A DNA stretch of 64,000 nucleotides from CAVRXQ01 sp963725215 (GTDB lineage Bacteria > Actinomycetota > Acidimicrobiia > Acidimicrobiales > Bog-793), in contig CAVRXQ010000004.1 in the NCBI GenBank assembly GCA_963725215.1, forward strand, positions 61,743-125,742, written 5' to 3'. Positions 52,742 to 61,748 of this stretch are shown in pieces. Below the pieces are notes generated by a model that was given only the letters and a program-made list of their open reading frames with translations, did not search any database and was not told where the DNA came from. Position 1 is the first letter of the stretch. Each line of letters opens with the position of its first letter. The position numbers and the translations under genes were made by a program.

Positions 52742-53641
52742 ATGGTCGCCGAGCGCGCGTACGACTTCGAGCGCGTCCGGGCTGAGATCCTGCACGTCCC
52801 TCCGACGCCGCTCCCCCGGTTCGACCCGCCGCGACTCGTTCCGCTCACGGTTCCGCTCGAGCAAGCGACGATCGGGATCGTGACGACGTGTGGCGCTTAC
52901 TTTCCCGACCAAGAAAGACTTGGAGAGACCGAAGACACGAGTTATCGACTCCTGCCGCGCGCTCGACCGACCCGAGATGTGCTCATCGCACACCGAACGC
53001 CCGTCCGAGTCTTCGCAGAGGCTGATCCCAACGTCGCCTATCCCCTCGACCGTCTTGTCGAGCTGGAGGACGCGGGCGCGATCGGTGCAGTGGCGGAGGC
53101 CGCCGTCTCCATGGTCGGCTCGATCACGCGCTACGACACGCTCGCCCTGGAAGTCGCTCCTTCTATCGTCGGTGACTTCACGTCGATGCGCGTCGACCTC
53201 GTGCTGGTGCTTCCCTTCTGTCCCCAGTGCCACATCGCCGCCGGGGTACTCGCTCGTGCGATCGAGGCGCGCGGCCTGGCGACGACGACCATCGGCACCC
53301 TCCACAGCCACCTGCTCGCGCTCAAGCCACCCCGGGCACAATTCCTGGACTTCCCGCTCGGTTGTCCGTGCGGCCGTCCGGGTCGGCCCGACCAACAGCG
53401 CGAGATTCTTCGGCATGCACTCCGGCTGGCGGCAAATGAGTGGCCAGAATGGCGACTTCGTCGGTTGCCGCAGAGTTGGTCGGAGACAGACGACCGCGTA
53501 TGGGAAGCGCACGTCGACAACTTGTACCGGCTCGACGGAGAGATCCGTGCGACCGTCGCACGGCACATCGGCGACCACGAGAGGCTCGGAAGCTCGTTGC
53601 AAGGGCACGAGCACGAGTTCGTGATTCGTTGCAATTGTTAG
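52742..53641 (+). CDS. GrdB/PrdB-like (glycine/betaine/proline reductase B family) protein, Cys form
   Basis: The 299-residue protein resembles small relatives of the selenoprotein B subunit of glycine/sarcosine/betaine reductase. VDLVLVLPFCPQCHIAAGVLARAIEARGLAT carries a CxxC where reductases have Sec; both codons are TGT/TGC, not TGA. FLDFPLGCPCGRPGRPDQQREILRHAL is a second conserved block with extra Cys. Such aerobic homologues are uncharacterised; reductive cleavage of a C-N bond or thiol chemistry is possible. No GrdA or GrdC gene is nearby. ATG 52742 follows ~140 bp of divergent gap. Confidence 0.65.
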   Translation: MVAERAYDFERVRAEILHVPPTPLPRFDPPRLVPLTVPLEQATIGIVTTCGAYFPDQERLGETEDTSYRLLPRARPTRDVLIAHRTPVRVFAEADPNVAYPLDRLVELEDAGAIGAVAEAAVSMVGSITRYDTLALEVAPSIVGDFTSMRVDLVLVLPFCPQCHIAAGVLARAIEARGLATTTIGTLHSHLLALKPPRAQFLDFPLGCPCGRPGRPDQQREILRHALRLAANEWPEWRLRRLPQSWSETDDRVWEAHVDNLYRLDGEIRATVARHIGDHERLGSSLQGHEHEFVIRCNC

Positions 53642-53818
53642 TGTCCGCGTACTGCGCACTGATGTCGGTTTCGGAGTCTCGACGCGCATGCTCAAGTTTT
53701 CATGCTTCAATGCGGTTCGGCGGTTGGGTGAGCCACAAGTCGATATCTGCTGGCGTGGCCCACGACACGCTCCCAAGATCGAAACGAGTGCCTTCTCCCC
53801 GAGTAATGCGATAGGTGG

Positions 53819-54586
53819 GTGACCGTGCTTCGAGTGGAGATTCAGGATCAGATCGGGCTCATCGAAGTTGACCGCGAGGACAAGGCGAACGCTCTCGACA
53901 CCGCCACGTGGGTGGCGATCGAAAACGCGGTGGAAGAACTCGACGCAAATCCGCAAGTCATCGGAGTCGTAGTAACCGGCAAGGGCGATCGGGTCTTCAT
54001 CGCGGGTTCGGACATTGGAGAGCTCGCCGCGCGAGATCCATATGAGAACCTTTCTGGACTGAGCCAACGGGTCGCCACCCGGCTTGAAAACATGTCAGTC
54101 CCAACTGTGGCCGCGATCAATGGGCATGCGCTGGGGGGTGGCTTGGAGTTGGCGTTGGCGTGTGATTTTCGCGTCGCGAGTGAACACGCGCTATTCGGTC
54201 AGCCAGAAGTGAAACTGGGAATACTTCCCGGTGCCGGCGGAACTCAACGACTGACGAGGCTGGTCGGTTACGGACGCGCGCTCGAAATGATCGTCACAGG
54301 TCAGTCCATTTCAGCGGACGAGGCGCTGAGGATCGGCCTCGTGAATCGCGTATGTCGCCCTGGAGAAGCGCGTGACGTTGCCGCTCGCCTACTGACCGGT
54401 ATCTCTGAAAACGGGCGGCTCGCGGTTCGGCTTGCACGTGAAGTGCTTCGCTTCGCGTCGAGTCCAATTAGTCAAGCGGGGTTGACGTTGGAACGGATGG
54501 CAAGCGTCGTCGCGTATAGCGACGCGGAGCGAGAGCGCCGAATGACGGATTTCTTGTCAGGCCGGCGATCCGAACCTCGAGAATAG
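53819..54586 (+). CDS. Enoyl-CoA hydratase/isomerase family protein
   Basis: The 255-residue crotonase-fold enzyme has the oxyanion-hole block INGHALGGGLELALACDFRVAS and GQPEVKLGILPGAGGTQRLTRLVG, with both catalytic Glu positions (LELALA and PEVKLG) conserved, so hydration of an enoyl-CoA is likely. The start is GTG 53819 or 53825. Its codon use is less GC-rich at third positions than the neighbours, suggesting separate acquisition. It stands alone on the plus strand between the GrdB-like gene and the convergent amidase. Confidence 0.88.
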   Translation: MTVLRVEIQDQIGLIEVDREDKANALDTATWVAIENAVEELDANPQVIGVVVTGKGDRVFIAGSDIGELAARDPYENLSGLSQRVATRLENMSVPTVAAINGHALGGGLELALACDFRVASEHALFGQPEVKLGILPGAGGTQRLTRLVGYGRALEMIVTGQSISADEALRIGLVNRVCRPGEARDVAARLLTGISENGRLAVRLAREVLRFASSPISQAGLTLERMASVVAYSDAERERRMTDFLSGRRSEPRE

Positions 54587-54911
54587 AGATGGTGGTCGCG
54601 AACACTGACGCCGTCCCGTCGCTCGCGCTTCGTCCCCCGCACGGCGGGATCGTAGGAATTAGAGATACCGCTAGGGATTGTCCGCGACGAGACAAAGCCG
54701 GGGCCAATGCCGCGGCTCTTTGCTGCAGAAATCCCGTCGCCGGTGAAGGACGTCTGCGGGATGGTCGGCCCGAAGGTCAACCGTCATCGCAGGACACTAA
54801 ACCGACGTGCGAGGAAGACAAGGGCGACAGATCTCGAAACCAAATGGCTGTGGCCCTTGTCGAGTGTCGGGAGCTCGAAAGAAATGAGGTGCACCGGTCA
54901 ACGGATTTGGT
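54587..54911. other. Gene-free stretch between crotonase and amidase
   Basis: About 325 bp with no recognised gene. A minus-strand frame entering from 54780 (with GFVSSRTIPSGISNSYDPAV) has protein-like composition but then reads antisense through the crotonase, so it could be a decayed remnant. No hairpin with a T-tract was found. Base composition is mixed and lower in GC, like the crotonase gene. Confidence 0.35.
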
Positions 54912-56048
54912 TCAACTCGACGCGATTGCTTGCTCGACGAGGGCCGCGGTCGCAATCAATAGGTCCTCGCTCCCCGCCGCCGCGACTAACTGAAGGCTCG
55001 CGGGTGGGCGTCCTTCGGCAGGAACAGGCAAGGCGATCGCGGGGAGGCCGGCGAGACTGATCGGTGCGGTGAGAATCGGCATCCACCCGCCCCTCTCGCC
55101 GAGGTAGGGCGGCCGTCGGGCGAGGGTCGGCAGCGCCAGAACTCCTAACCGCTCGACTGTTTTGCGGAACATCGACGACCACTGATCCCCCCGCTTCTTC
55201 GCTGAGCTAGCGATTTCGCTCGGAACATCCGAGTCTCGAAAGCGTTGCAGCGTGTCGGATCCGACCGTCTGTGCCGGGTCGTCGTCGAACAGCGCGGCGT
55301 TGCTCACACGTGCCTCGACACCGACCAAGGTTTGCTGATCGCGCCAGGCCGGTTCCCAGCCGTCGATAGGAACGGATTGCACGTCCAGTTCGGCCCAGCG
55401 AAGCGCCGCGTCGATGGCCTCCTCTATGACCGGGTCGATCTCGATCTGTGCGTTGAATTCGATCCGGCCGACCGCGTCGGCGGGTCTCTCGGCCTGCTCG
55501 AAATTCGGTTCGAGAAGGCGCATGGCGCGGACGATGTCGGCGACGTTCCTTGCCAACGGCCCGACTGTGTCGAAACTCGGCGCGAGCGGCCATACCCCGT
55601 CGATTGGAATCCGTCCGTAGGTGGTCTTTAGCCCGACCACCCCGCAACAGGCGGCGGGAATGCGCACGGAGCCGGCGGTGTCGGTTCCGAGCGCCACGTC
55701 CGTCTCACCCAAGGCGACCGCTGCGGCGGAGCCTGATGACGAGCCGCCCGGAACGCGCCCCGGATCTGCGGGATTCGGAGGCGTTCCGTACCACGGATTC
55801 ACTCCGGTGACCCCGAACGCGAGCTCGTGCAGATTGGTCTTCCCGGCGATCCGCCCTCCTTGAGCCCTCACGCGGGCGACGCAGGTCGCGTCGCGAGTGG
55901 CGACCTCAGCGCGAAGCGCGAGTGCGCGGCACCCCGCGGTCGTGATCGATCCCACCACGTCGATGTTGTCCTTCACCGCCACGATCGGGCCATCGCCCGA
56001 TCCGAGGTCGAACCTCTCGATCCAGATGGCATCGCGCTCCGAGCTCAT
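54912..56048 (-). CDS. Amidase-signature family amidase
   Basis: The 378-residue hydrolase carries the Ser-cisSer-Lys triad of the family: Lys26 in IVAVKDNIDVVG, the Gly/Ser-rich loop VPGGSSSGSAAAVALG, and the nucleophile Ser127 in GTDTAGSVRIPAACCG. It cleaves an amide or carbamate. It is ~70 residues shorter than typical members because the N-terminal helical region is reduced. It is the last gene of the long minus-strand operon, 85 bp after coxG-like. It could hydrolyse an acyclic amide made by the HyuAB-type ring opening. Confidence 0.88.
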   Translation of the reverse strand: MSSERDAIWIERFDLGSGDGPIVAVKDNIDVVGSITTAGCRALALRAEVATRDATCVARVRAQGGRIAGKTNLHELAFGVTGVNPWYGTPPNPADPGRVPGGSSSGSAAAVALGETDVALGTDTAGSVRIPAACCGVVGLKTTYGRIPIDGVWPLAPSFDTVGPLARNVADIVRAMRLLEPNFEQAERPADAVGRIEFNAQIEIDPVIEEAIDAALRWAELDVQSVPIDGWEPAWRDQQTLVGVEARVSNAALFDDDPAQTVGSDTLQRFRDSDVPSEIASSAKKRGDQWSSMFRKTVERLGVLALPTLARRPPYLGERGGWMPILTAPISLAGLPAIALPVPAEGRPPASLQLVAAAGSEDLLIATAALVEQAIASS

Positions 56049-56133
56049 CGCTTCGGACTCCGCGTACTCCCCGGGCGCTTCGGATTTCGACTGAGAGGCG
56101 TGCTCATGGTCCCCCGTGACGTGTGAACGGCAA

Positions 56134-56859
56134 TCAACGTTCGGACTTGCGCGAGGCGAAAATCCTGCGAACTATCGCGACGAGAGTCAGGAATGCCGCC
56201 ACCGACCCGAAGGCCGGAACGAATCGTCGGGCGATCGCGCCTCGTGCGAGTGCGATGACGTCGACCGGATCGGCGGATCGGCCCTCGCCGGCGGACGCGA
56301 CTCGAGACTTCGTTGCGCCGTCGTATTCAGCTAGCGGCGGTTCGACAGCAACGTCATGGCGTGCAGATGTGTCGGGCACGGCTGCGCCAGGTTCGGGTCC
56401 GCGCCCGGCGGACACGTTGTGGAGCACCGTCGATTCGAGATTCTCGACGAACTGACCAAGCAGGGTCGATGAGATCTCGGCGAGTAGGCCTCGGCCGAAC
56501 TGCGCGACTTTGCCAGTGATCAGGAGATCGGTCTCCACCTGCACCTTTGTGCCGGTGTCCGTCGGCCCGAGGCGCGCCGTGATCGTGGCCGAAGCTTTTC
56601 CCTGGCCGCGCGCCTCTCTTCCTTCGGCTCGCAAAATTGCGACGTGAGCCGCGTCGTCTTTTTCCACAAATCGCGCGACCCCGCGGTACTCCGCCGTGAT
56701 GGCGCCGAGTTTCACCTTGACAACGCCGCGATATTCGTCCCCCTCGACCTCTCTCAGTTCCGCCCCGGGCATGCAGGGGGCGATGCGTTCGATGTCGGTG
56801 AGCACCGTCCAGGTCTCATCGATAGGCGAGGTCACCTCGAACTCGTTGTTCAGCTCCAT
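56134..56859 (-). CDS. CoxG-like SRPBCC membrane-anchored protein
   Basis: This 241-residue protein has an N-terminal START/SRPBCC domain (~1-148; MELNNEFEVTSPIDETWTVLTDIERIAPCMPGAEL is the CoxG signature), a polar linker and one C-terminal helix (FGSVAAFLTLVAIVRRIF, ~216-233). CoxG anchors CO dehydrogenase and related molybdenum hydroxylases to the membrane. Here it travels with a Mo hydroxylase (63249-64000) at the other end of the operon. It overlaps the crotonase gene by 10 bp. Confidence 0.85.
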   Translation of the reverse strand: MELNNEFEVTSPIDETWTVLTDIERIAPCMPGAELREVEGDEYRGVVKVKLGAITAEYRGVARFVEKDDAAHVAILRAEGREARGQGKASATITARLGPTDTGTKVQVETDLLITGKVAQFGRGLLAEISSTLLGQFVENLESTVLHNVSAGRGPEPGAAVPDTSARHDVAVEPPLAEYDGATKSRVASAGEGRSADPVDVIALARGAIARRFVPAFGSVAAFLTLVAIVRRIFASRKSER

Positions 56860-57566
56860 CTCGCACGCTCCTCGCCGCGATCGGGTGCAACCTTTTGATC
56901 TACGGAAGGAACGCGACCGCGATTGGCGTCGGCCTCCCGCTCCAGCGCCCGCGCCTGACCGGATGCTTCGAGCATGACTGCCTTCACGCGCTCCACGGCT
57001 TCCTTGTCCAATTCGGCGAACTCAAAGGCGAGCGCGAGCGCGGCCGCGTCTGGTTCGTCGGCCACACGATCGACGAGGCCTATTCGCAGCGCCTCTTCGG
57101 CGCCGACCGCTCGCATCGTGAGGCAGAGATCCATCGCCCGCCCCCTGCCGATCAAACCCGGCAATGCCCACGAACCAACGGCGAGTCCGTGAGCCGGTCC
57201 AGGAAATCGGATCTCGCTGCTAGGCGCGACGATACGAAGATCGCTCGCCACCAAAAGCTGAGCCCCCGCCCCCATCGCATGGCCGCGCGCCGCCGCAAGG
57301 ATCGGCCGCGGAAACCGGACCATCAGGGAGTAGAGCTCATAGAGCCGGTCGCTCACCTCCTCACGTTCGTGGTCTGCCATCGAAAGGTCGAGTCCCGAAC
57401 AGAAGCTGCCGTTTGCGGTCACGACGACTACCGACGTGTCGCCGTCATCTTCCGCGAAGGCGTCGATGAGGCACTCGACCATGGCGCGGTCGAGTGCGTT
57501 GCGACGTTCGGGGCGATTGAGCCGGAGTCTGAGGACGTCCGTTCGCGGTCGGTCGGCGTCGATCAC
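56850..57566 (-). CDS. Enoyl-CoA hydratase/isomerase family protein with atypical active site
   Basis: The 238-residue crotonase-fold protein has the N-terminal LRLNRPERRNALDRAMV, the oxyanion loop ARGHAMGAGAQLLVASDLRIV, and PGPAHGLAVGSWALPGLIGRG. Both catalytic Glu positions are replaced (AGAQLL for GGLELA; HGLAVG for PEVKLG), so plain hydration is unlikely; hydrolase, isomerase or decarboxylase activity is possible. It starts at GTG 57566. It overlaps coxG-like by 10 bp and is 33 bp after the SDR. Confidence 0.82.
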   Translation of the reverse strand: MIDADRPRTDVLRLRLNRPERRNALDRAMVECLIDAFAEDDGDTSVVVVTANGSFCSGLDLSMADHEREEVSDRLYELYSLMVRFPRPILAAARGHAMGAGAQLLVASDLRIVAPSSEIRFPGPAHGLAVGSWALPGLIGRGRAMDLCLTMRAVGAEEALRIGLVDRVADEPDAAALALAFEFAELDKEAVERVKAVMLEASGQARALEREADANRGRVPSVDQKVAPDRGEERARWS

Positions 57567-57599
57567 GCGGCCACCCCGTCTAGCAACAGATCTCCTCGC

Positions 57600-58382
57600 T
57601 CAGATCATCGTGTAGCCGCCGCTCACCGAGAGCGTCTGGCCGGTGATATACGAGGCGTGGTCGGACGCAAGCAAAAGCACCGGGCCAACCACGTCGTCGG
57701 GGCGACCGAGTCGCCGTAGCGGGTACGACCGAGCGACCCTTTCGAGGACTTCCGGGGTGAATTGCTCGCCCTGCTCGCCGCGCCAGATCGACTCTGCGCC
57801 CGACGTGCCCGGATCGCCCGGGGTGATTCCCGGACAGACGACGTTCAAGGTGATGCCGAACTTGCCGACCTCCTTTGCGAGTGACTTCGTCATCGCGATC
57901 ACGCTCGCCTTCGTGCCGGAATAGACCGCCTCCCGCCACTCTCCGATCCGGCCTGCATCGGAGGCAATCGACACGACACGACCGCGGTGGCGCTCGACCA
58001 TGTGGGCGAGAACCGGCCGGGTGAAGTTGATGAAACCCCACACGTCGACCGCGATCTCTTTTTCGAACTCCTCCCGCGGTTTGTCCAAAAAGAGACGATC
58101 GATCGTCCAGCCTGCGCAGTTGACGAGAACGTCGATCGAGCCGAGGCTCGAGATCGCAAACGCGACGGTCGCCTCGACGGACTCGGGATCGGTGACGTCC
58201 GTCGTCCGCGCCACGATCGTTCCGCCGGGCGCGTCAGCAGTGACGCGCTTCGCCTGCACCTCGTCGATGTCGGCGATCACGACATTCGCGCCTTCCTTGG
58301 CGAAGCCGATGCTGATCGCACGTCCGATGTTCGAGGCGCCGCCCGAAACGACAACGTTCGCACCCGAAAGACCAAGATCCAC
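57600..58382 (-). CDS. Short-chain dehydrogenase/reductase
   Basis: This 260-residue NAD(P)-dependent enzyme has GGASNIGRAISIGFAKEGANVV (cofactor), NCAGW, the catalytic Ser in VVSIASDAGR and Tyr/Lys in YSGTKASVIAMTKSLAKE. The end YITGQTLSVSGGYTMI is standard. Asp in VIADIDEV suggests NAD preference. It starts at GTG 58382 with gggaggagg close upstream. It probably oxidises a hydroxyacyl-CoA or cyclic alcohol. The LLM gene ends 9 bp upstream. Confidence 0.9.
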   Translation of the reverse strand: MDLGLSGANVVVSGGASNIGRAISIGFAKEGANVVIADIDEVQAKRVTADAPGGTIVARTTDVTDPESVEATVAFAISSLGSIDVLVNCAGWTIDRLFLDKPREEFEKEIAVDVWGFINFTRPVLAHMVERHRGRVVSIASDAGRIGEWREAVYSGTKASVIAMTKSLAKEVGKFGITLNVVCPGITPGDPGTSGAESIWRGEQGEQFTPEVLERVARSYPLRRLGRPDDVVGPVLLLASDHASYITGQTLSVSGGYTMI

Positions 58383-58391
58383 GCCTCCTCC

Positions 58392-59393
58392 CTACGCTGA
58401 AAACAGTGCCGGCGCGACCGCATCACGCAGCACCCGCAAGCGCTCAATGCGGCCCGATCCCATCAGCGGAAAGATGAAGCCGTCGACGCCAGTCGCGTGC
58501 AGCGCGGCGAGTCGCGCGTTGCACTCGTCCGCCGTTCCGGCGATGGCGAGCGTGCGGACGAGTTCTTCACTGATTACCTGCTGATGATCGGCGCGCGTCG
58601 AAAGATGCTCCGAGTAGTCGTAGGCAGAGCGCGCGTGCGCGAACTCGGCCCGGTACTGGCTCAAGCTTTCTGGAAGGTCGGCGACATCGGCAAGCAGCCG
58701 AGCCTGGGCCGTCGCCCAGGAGCGGACGTCGCGCAACGCCTTGCCGACGTCGTCGGCAAGGGACATGGTCGTCATCGCGCAAATTTCAACCTCGGAGCGG
58801 TCGCGTCCTTCCTCGGCGATCCCGTCGAGCACCCAGTGGACCTGTCGGCTGAGCACGTCTTGTTGGGCCGGACCCATGACGATTGCGCCGTCGGCAAAGC
58901 GCCCAGCGAGCCGGCACATCTTTTCCTGGGTCACCGCCAAGTACACCTTCACCGTCGTCGGGCTATGCGCGAGCGAAAAGCGCCGGCCTTCCCACTCGCC
59001 CTCGCCGCCAGAGAGCACCGCTCGAAAGAACCTGAGGGACGATTCGATCTCGCGCATCCGTGATGGGGTCTTGCCGAGTCCATAGACCGCCGAGTCCCCG
59101 GCGCCTAGGCCGAGCAGGGCACGACCTTGCGACACTTCGCCGATCGACGCGATCGCGTTGGCGGTGACCGTCGGGTGTCGGGTGACAAGGTTGGTGACCC
59201 CGGTGCCGAGCTCAAGTCGGTCGGTGGCGATGGCAGCGGTCGCCAGTCCTACGTAGACGTCTTTCATCGCCAGCTGCGAGTCGATGAGCCAGATGCGTCC
59301 CACCCCCTCGTCCTCCAAGCGCTTGGTAAAAGCCATCCAGTCGGCGAAGGACTCCCGCGGGCTGATCCCGATACTGATGCTCAAACGGCTCAC
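58392..59393 (-). CDS. Luciferase-like (LLM) flavin or F420-dependent oxidoreductase
   Basis: The 333-residue TIM-barrel oxidoreductase has VGRIWLIDSQLAMKDVYVGLATAAIATDRLELGTGVTNLVTRHP, the typical LLM core, and LGLGAGDSAVYGLGK, seen in F420-dependent methylene-H4MPT reductase relatives. In actinobacteria such proteins often use F420 to reduce ring C=C or C=N bonds, but FMN-dependent members look alike. GTG 59393 has gaggag upstream; the frame above it is non-coding. It fits a ring-reduction step in a heterocycle pathway. Confidence 0.85.
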   Translation of the reverse strand: MSRLSISIGISPRESFADWMAFTKRLEDEGVGRIWLIDSQLAMKDVYVGLATAAIATDRLELGTGVTNLVTRHPTVTANAIASIGEVSQGRALLGLGAGDSAVYGLGKTPSRMREIESSLRFFRAVLSGGEGEWEGRRFSLAHSPTTVKVYLAVTQEKMCRLAGRFADGAIVMGPAQQDVLSRQVHWVLDGIAEEGRDRSEVEICAMTTMSLADDVGKALRDVRSWATAQARLLADVADLPESLSQYRAEFAHARSAYDYSEHLSTRADHQQVISEELVRTLAIAGTADECNARLAALHATGVDGFIFPLMGSGRIERLRVLRDAVAPALFSA

Positions 59394-59424
59394 GCTGATC
59401 GATCTCCTCTTCTGTTCGATCCCG

Positions 59425-60207
59425 CTACGCGTCGAGGCTGCGAATGGCGTCTGCAACCTCTCTCGGTCGCTCGACAGGAATTGGGTGTCCGGTGGCGCCA
59501 ATCACCTGCAGTGTGGCGTTCTTGATGCCGTTGGCGATGATTTCTCCGGCGCGCGGCGGGCAGTGCTGGTCGGCTTCGCCAGACATCACGACGGTCGGCG
59601 CGACGATGCGTCCGAGCTCGTCGTCGAGGGGGTGTTCGTGCAGGCCCGCCATCGCCCGGCAGGCGTTCGCGAATCCTCGCGGATCGGCCGTCGACTGGCG
59701 GCGGATGACGAGACCCTCTTCGAGTTCGCCGGGTTCGTTCCGATAGACGTCCGCCGTGTCCTGGTCGAGGCGCTGCCGGAGCCCCGCTTCGCCTGATGCC
59801 ACCGCATCAGCGCGCTCTTGGTACCAGTGCGCCGCCGCGGCATTCACCCGACTCGACGTTGCGACGAGCGCCAGCCCCGCCACACGCTCGGGTTGGTCGA
59901 TGCCAACGCGCATCGCGACCGTGCCCCCGAGCGAAAAGCCGGCGATGATCGCTTGGTCGAGGTGGACCGCATCCATTAGGCCGACGAGGTCGGTGGCGAG
60001 CTGCGCGAGGGCGCCGTCAGGCTCACCGAGTTCGGTTTCGCCGTGGCCGCGGAGGTCGTAGAGGAACACGTGGTGATCGAGAACGAGGTCGGGTAGCACC
60101 TTTCGCCAGGCGCGGTGGTCGTCGGCGAGCCCGTGCACAAGCACGACTGGTCGCCCGCGCCCAACTTCGCGCCACGAGACCGAGATGCCGTTAGCGGTGG
60201 AGCGCAC
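59425..60207 (-). CDS. Alpha/beta hydrolase, 3-oxoadipate enol-lactonase-like
   Basis: The 260-residue hydrolase has VVLVHGLADDHRAW (oxyanion His-Gly), the nucleophile Ser in IIAGFSLGGTVAMRV, Asp in VVMSGEADQHCP and His in IGATGHPIPVERPRE. The overall pattern resembles PcaD-type enol-lactonases, which open lactones after aromatic ring cleavage. GTG 60207 is preceded by AGGAGG at about 8 bp. It overlaps the ligase 3' end by 17 bp. Confidence 0.85.
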   Translation of the reverse strand: MRSTANGISVSWREVGRGRPVVLVHGLADDHRAWRKVLPDLVLDHHVFLYDLRGHGETELGEPDGALAQLATDLVGLMDAVHLDQAIIAGFSLGGTVAMRVGIDQPERVAGLALVATSSRVNAAAAHWYQERADAVASGEAGLRQRLDQDTADVYRNEPGELEEGLVIRRQSTADPRGFANACRAMAGLHEHPLDDELGRIVAPTVVMSGEADQHCPPRAGEIIANGIKNATLQVIGATGHPIPVERPREVADAIRSLDA

Positions 60208-61748
60208 GCTCACCTCCTGTGTTGAGCGGCGCGTCGGCGAACGCGCTCGCGACGCGCTCGCGCAATTCGTTGCGCGCCACTTTGCCGGTGCTGCCAAGCG
60301 GCAATTCCTCGATCACGAGGAGGCGCTCCACCCACTTGTAGTGGGCAAGACCGCGCTCCGCGAGGAATTCGCGTAACGACTCGAGAGTCACCTCGTGTTC
60401 AGGACGGGCGACAACGCAAGCTGCGACGCGCTCGCCTAGGTCCGAGTCGGCGAGACCGACGAGACAGACCTCGGCGACATCCCGGTGCTCGAGGAGAACG
60501 GCCTCGACCTCGTACGGATTGATATTCTCCCCGCCCCTGATGATGATGTCCTTCGTCCGTCCGATGACGTGAACGAAACCGTCGTCGTCGATGAAACCGA
60601 CGTCGCCAAAGTGCGCCCAGCCGTCCTTCGCGAACGGGCCCTTTTCCTCGTTCCAGTACCGCTTCTGCACGAGCGGGCCGCGCATGCAGATCTCGCCGAC
60701 CTTCCCGGGGCCCAACGACCGGCCAGCGGGGTCGCAGATCATCGACTCGGCGCGTGCGTGCGCCCGTCCGACCGTGTGCCAACGCTTTTCTGGCGGATCG
60801 TCCGGGCTCGCGACAGCGAGCTGACCGATGTCCATCGCGCCGTAGAAAGCACACAGACGCGACCCGGTGAGTCGCTCCCAGTTTTCGGCGAGATCCGGCG
60901 GCATCTGCGCGCCGGCAACCGCGGTCACCGCGCCAACGCCAGCGCTGCGGGATCGAACTGCTCGTCGCGAAACATCCGACCGATCATCGTCGGCACGCCG
61001 CCGATGACGGTCGCCCGCGACTCGCGGGCGACCCGAAGCCCGAGGTCGGCAGAGAATCGTCGTTCGCTGGTCATGATGAGACAGGCGCCGACGCGCAGCG
61101 AGTACAGGCACATCTCCCCCACGCCTTGGGAGATCGGCGAGAGCGGCAGTACCCGGTCGTCCGGCACGATGCCGAGCCGGCTCGTGAATCCTTCGAACGT
61201 CACCTGCTTGAGCTCGGCCGAAAGTGCGGCGAGCTTGGGCGGTCCGGTCGTGCCGGACGTCAGCGCGATCTGGACGATCTCCTCTGGCCGCGTCGGATAC
61301 GGCTCGATCGCTGCGGTGCTGCAATGCTCGACGGCCGCAACTTGGCCGACGTCGACCACGAGACGAACACCCGGTGCCGACTTCGCGACGTCACGCAGAC
61401 CGTCAGGGCCCTGGTCGTCGGTGACGACGACGGCAGCTGACGAACGTGAGAGCACTGAGGAAAGCTCGTAGCTCCCGAGCAACGGCGCGAGCGGTAGGGT
61501 CACGGCGCCGAGTGCCGGGATGGCGATCTCGAGCGCGACGTACTCCACACGTTCGGGAGCGAGACCCCGACGACCTCGCCCCGTTGCACGCCGATCTCCT
61601 CGAGCGCACGCATCGTGCCGCGAACCCGATCGAAGAACTCGGCAAACGAGACCGTCGCGCCGTCCTCGTAGATCGCCGGCACGTCCAGCCGTCGCGCCAC
61701 GTCCGCGGCAAGGTAGGTGAGCGGGCGATACGGAGCCGGTTCCGTCAT
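60191..61748 (-). CDS. AMP-dependent acyl-CoA synthetase (two frameshifts)
   Basis: Three frames join into one ligase. ATG 61748 starts MTEPAPYRPLTYLAADV. Near 61548-61552 a base is missing (PN-VEYVALEIAIPALGAV continues in another frame). Motif A LTSGTTGPPKLAAL follows. A second missing base near 60928-60932 shifts to VTAVAGAQMPPDLAENW, then FGDVGFIDDDGFVHVIGRTKDIII and the catalytic Lys region LGSTGKVARNEL. The corrected protein would be ~518 residues and activate an aromatic or alicyclic acid. The ATG overlaps the crotonase stop. Confidence 0.82.

Noticed and set aside
52742..53641. Selenocysteine in the GrdB-like protein
   Set aside because: The relevant codons are TGT and TGC, no in-frame TGA occurs, and no SECIS-like hairpin or sel gene was seen.
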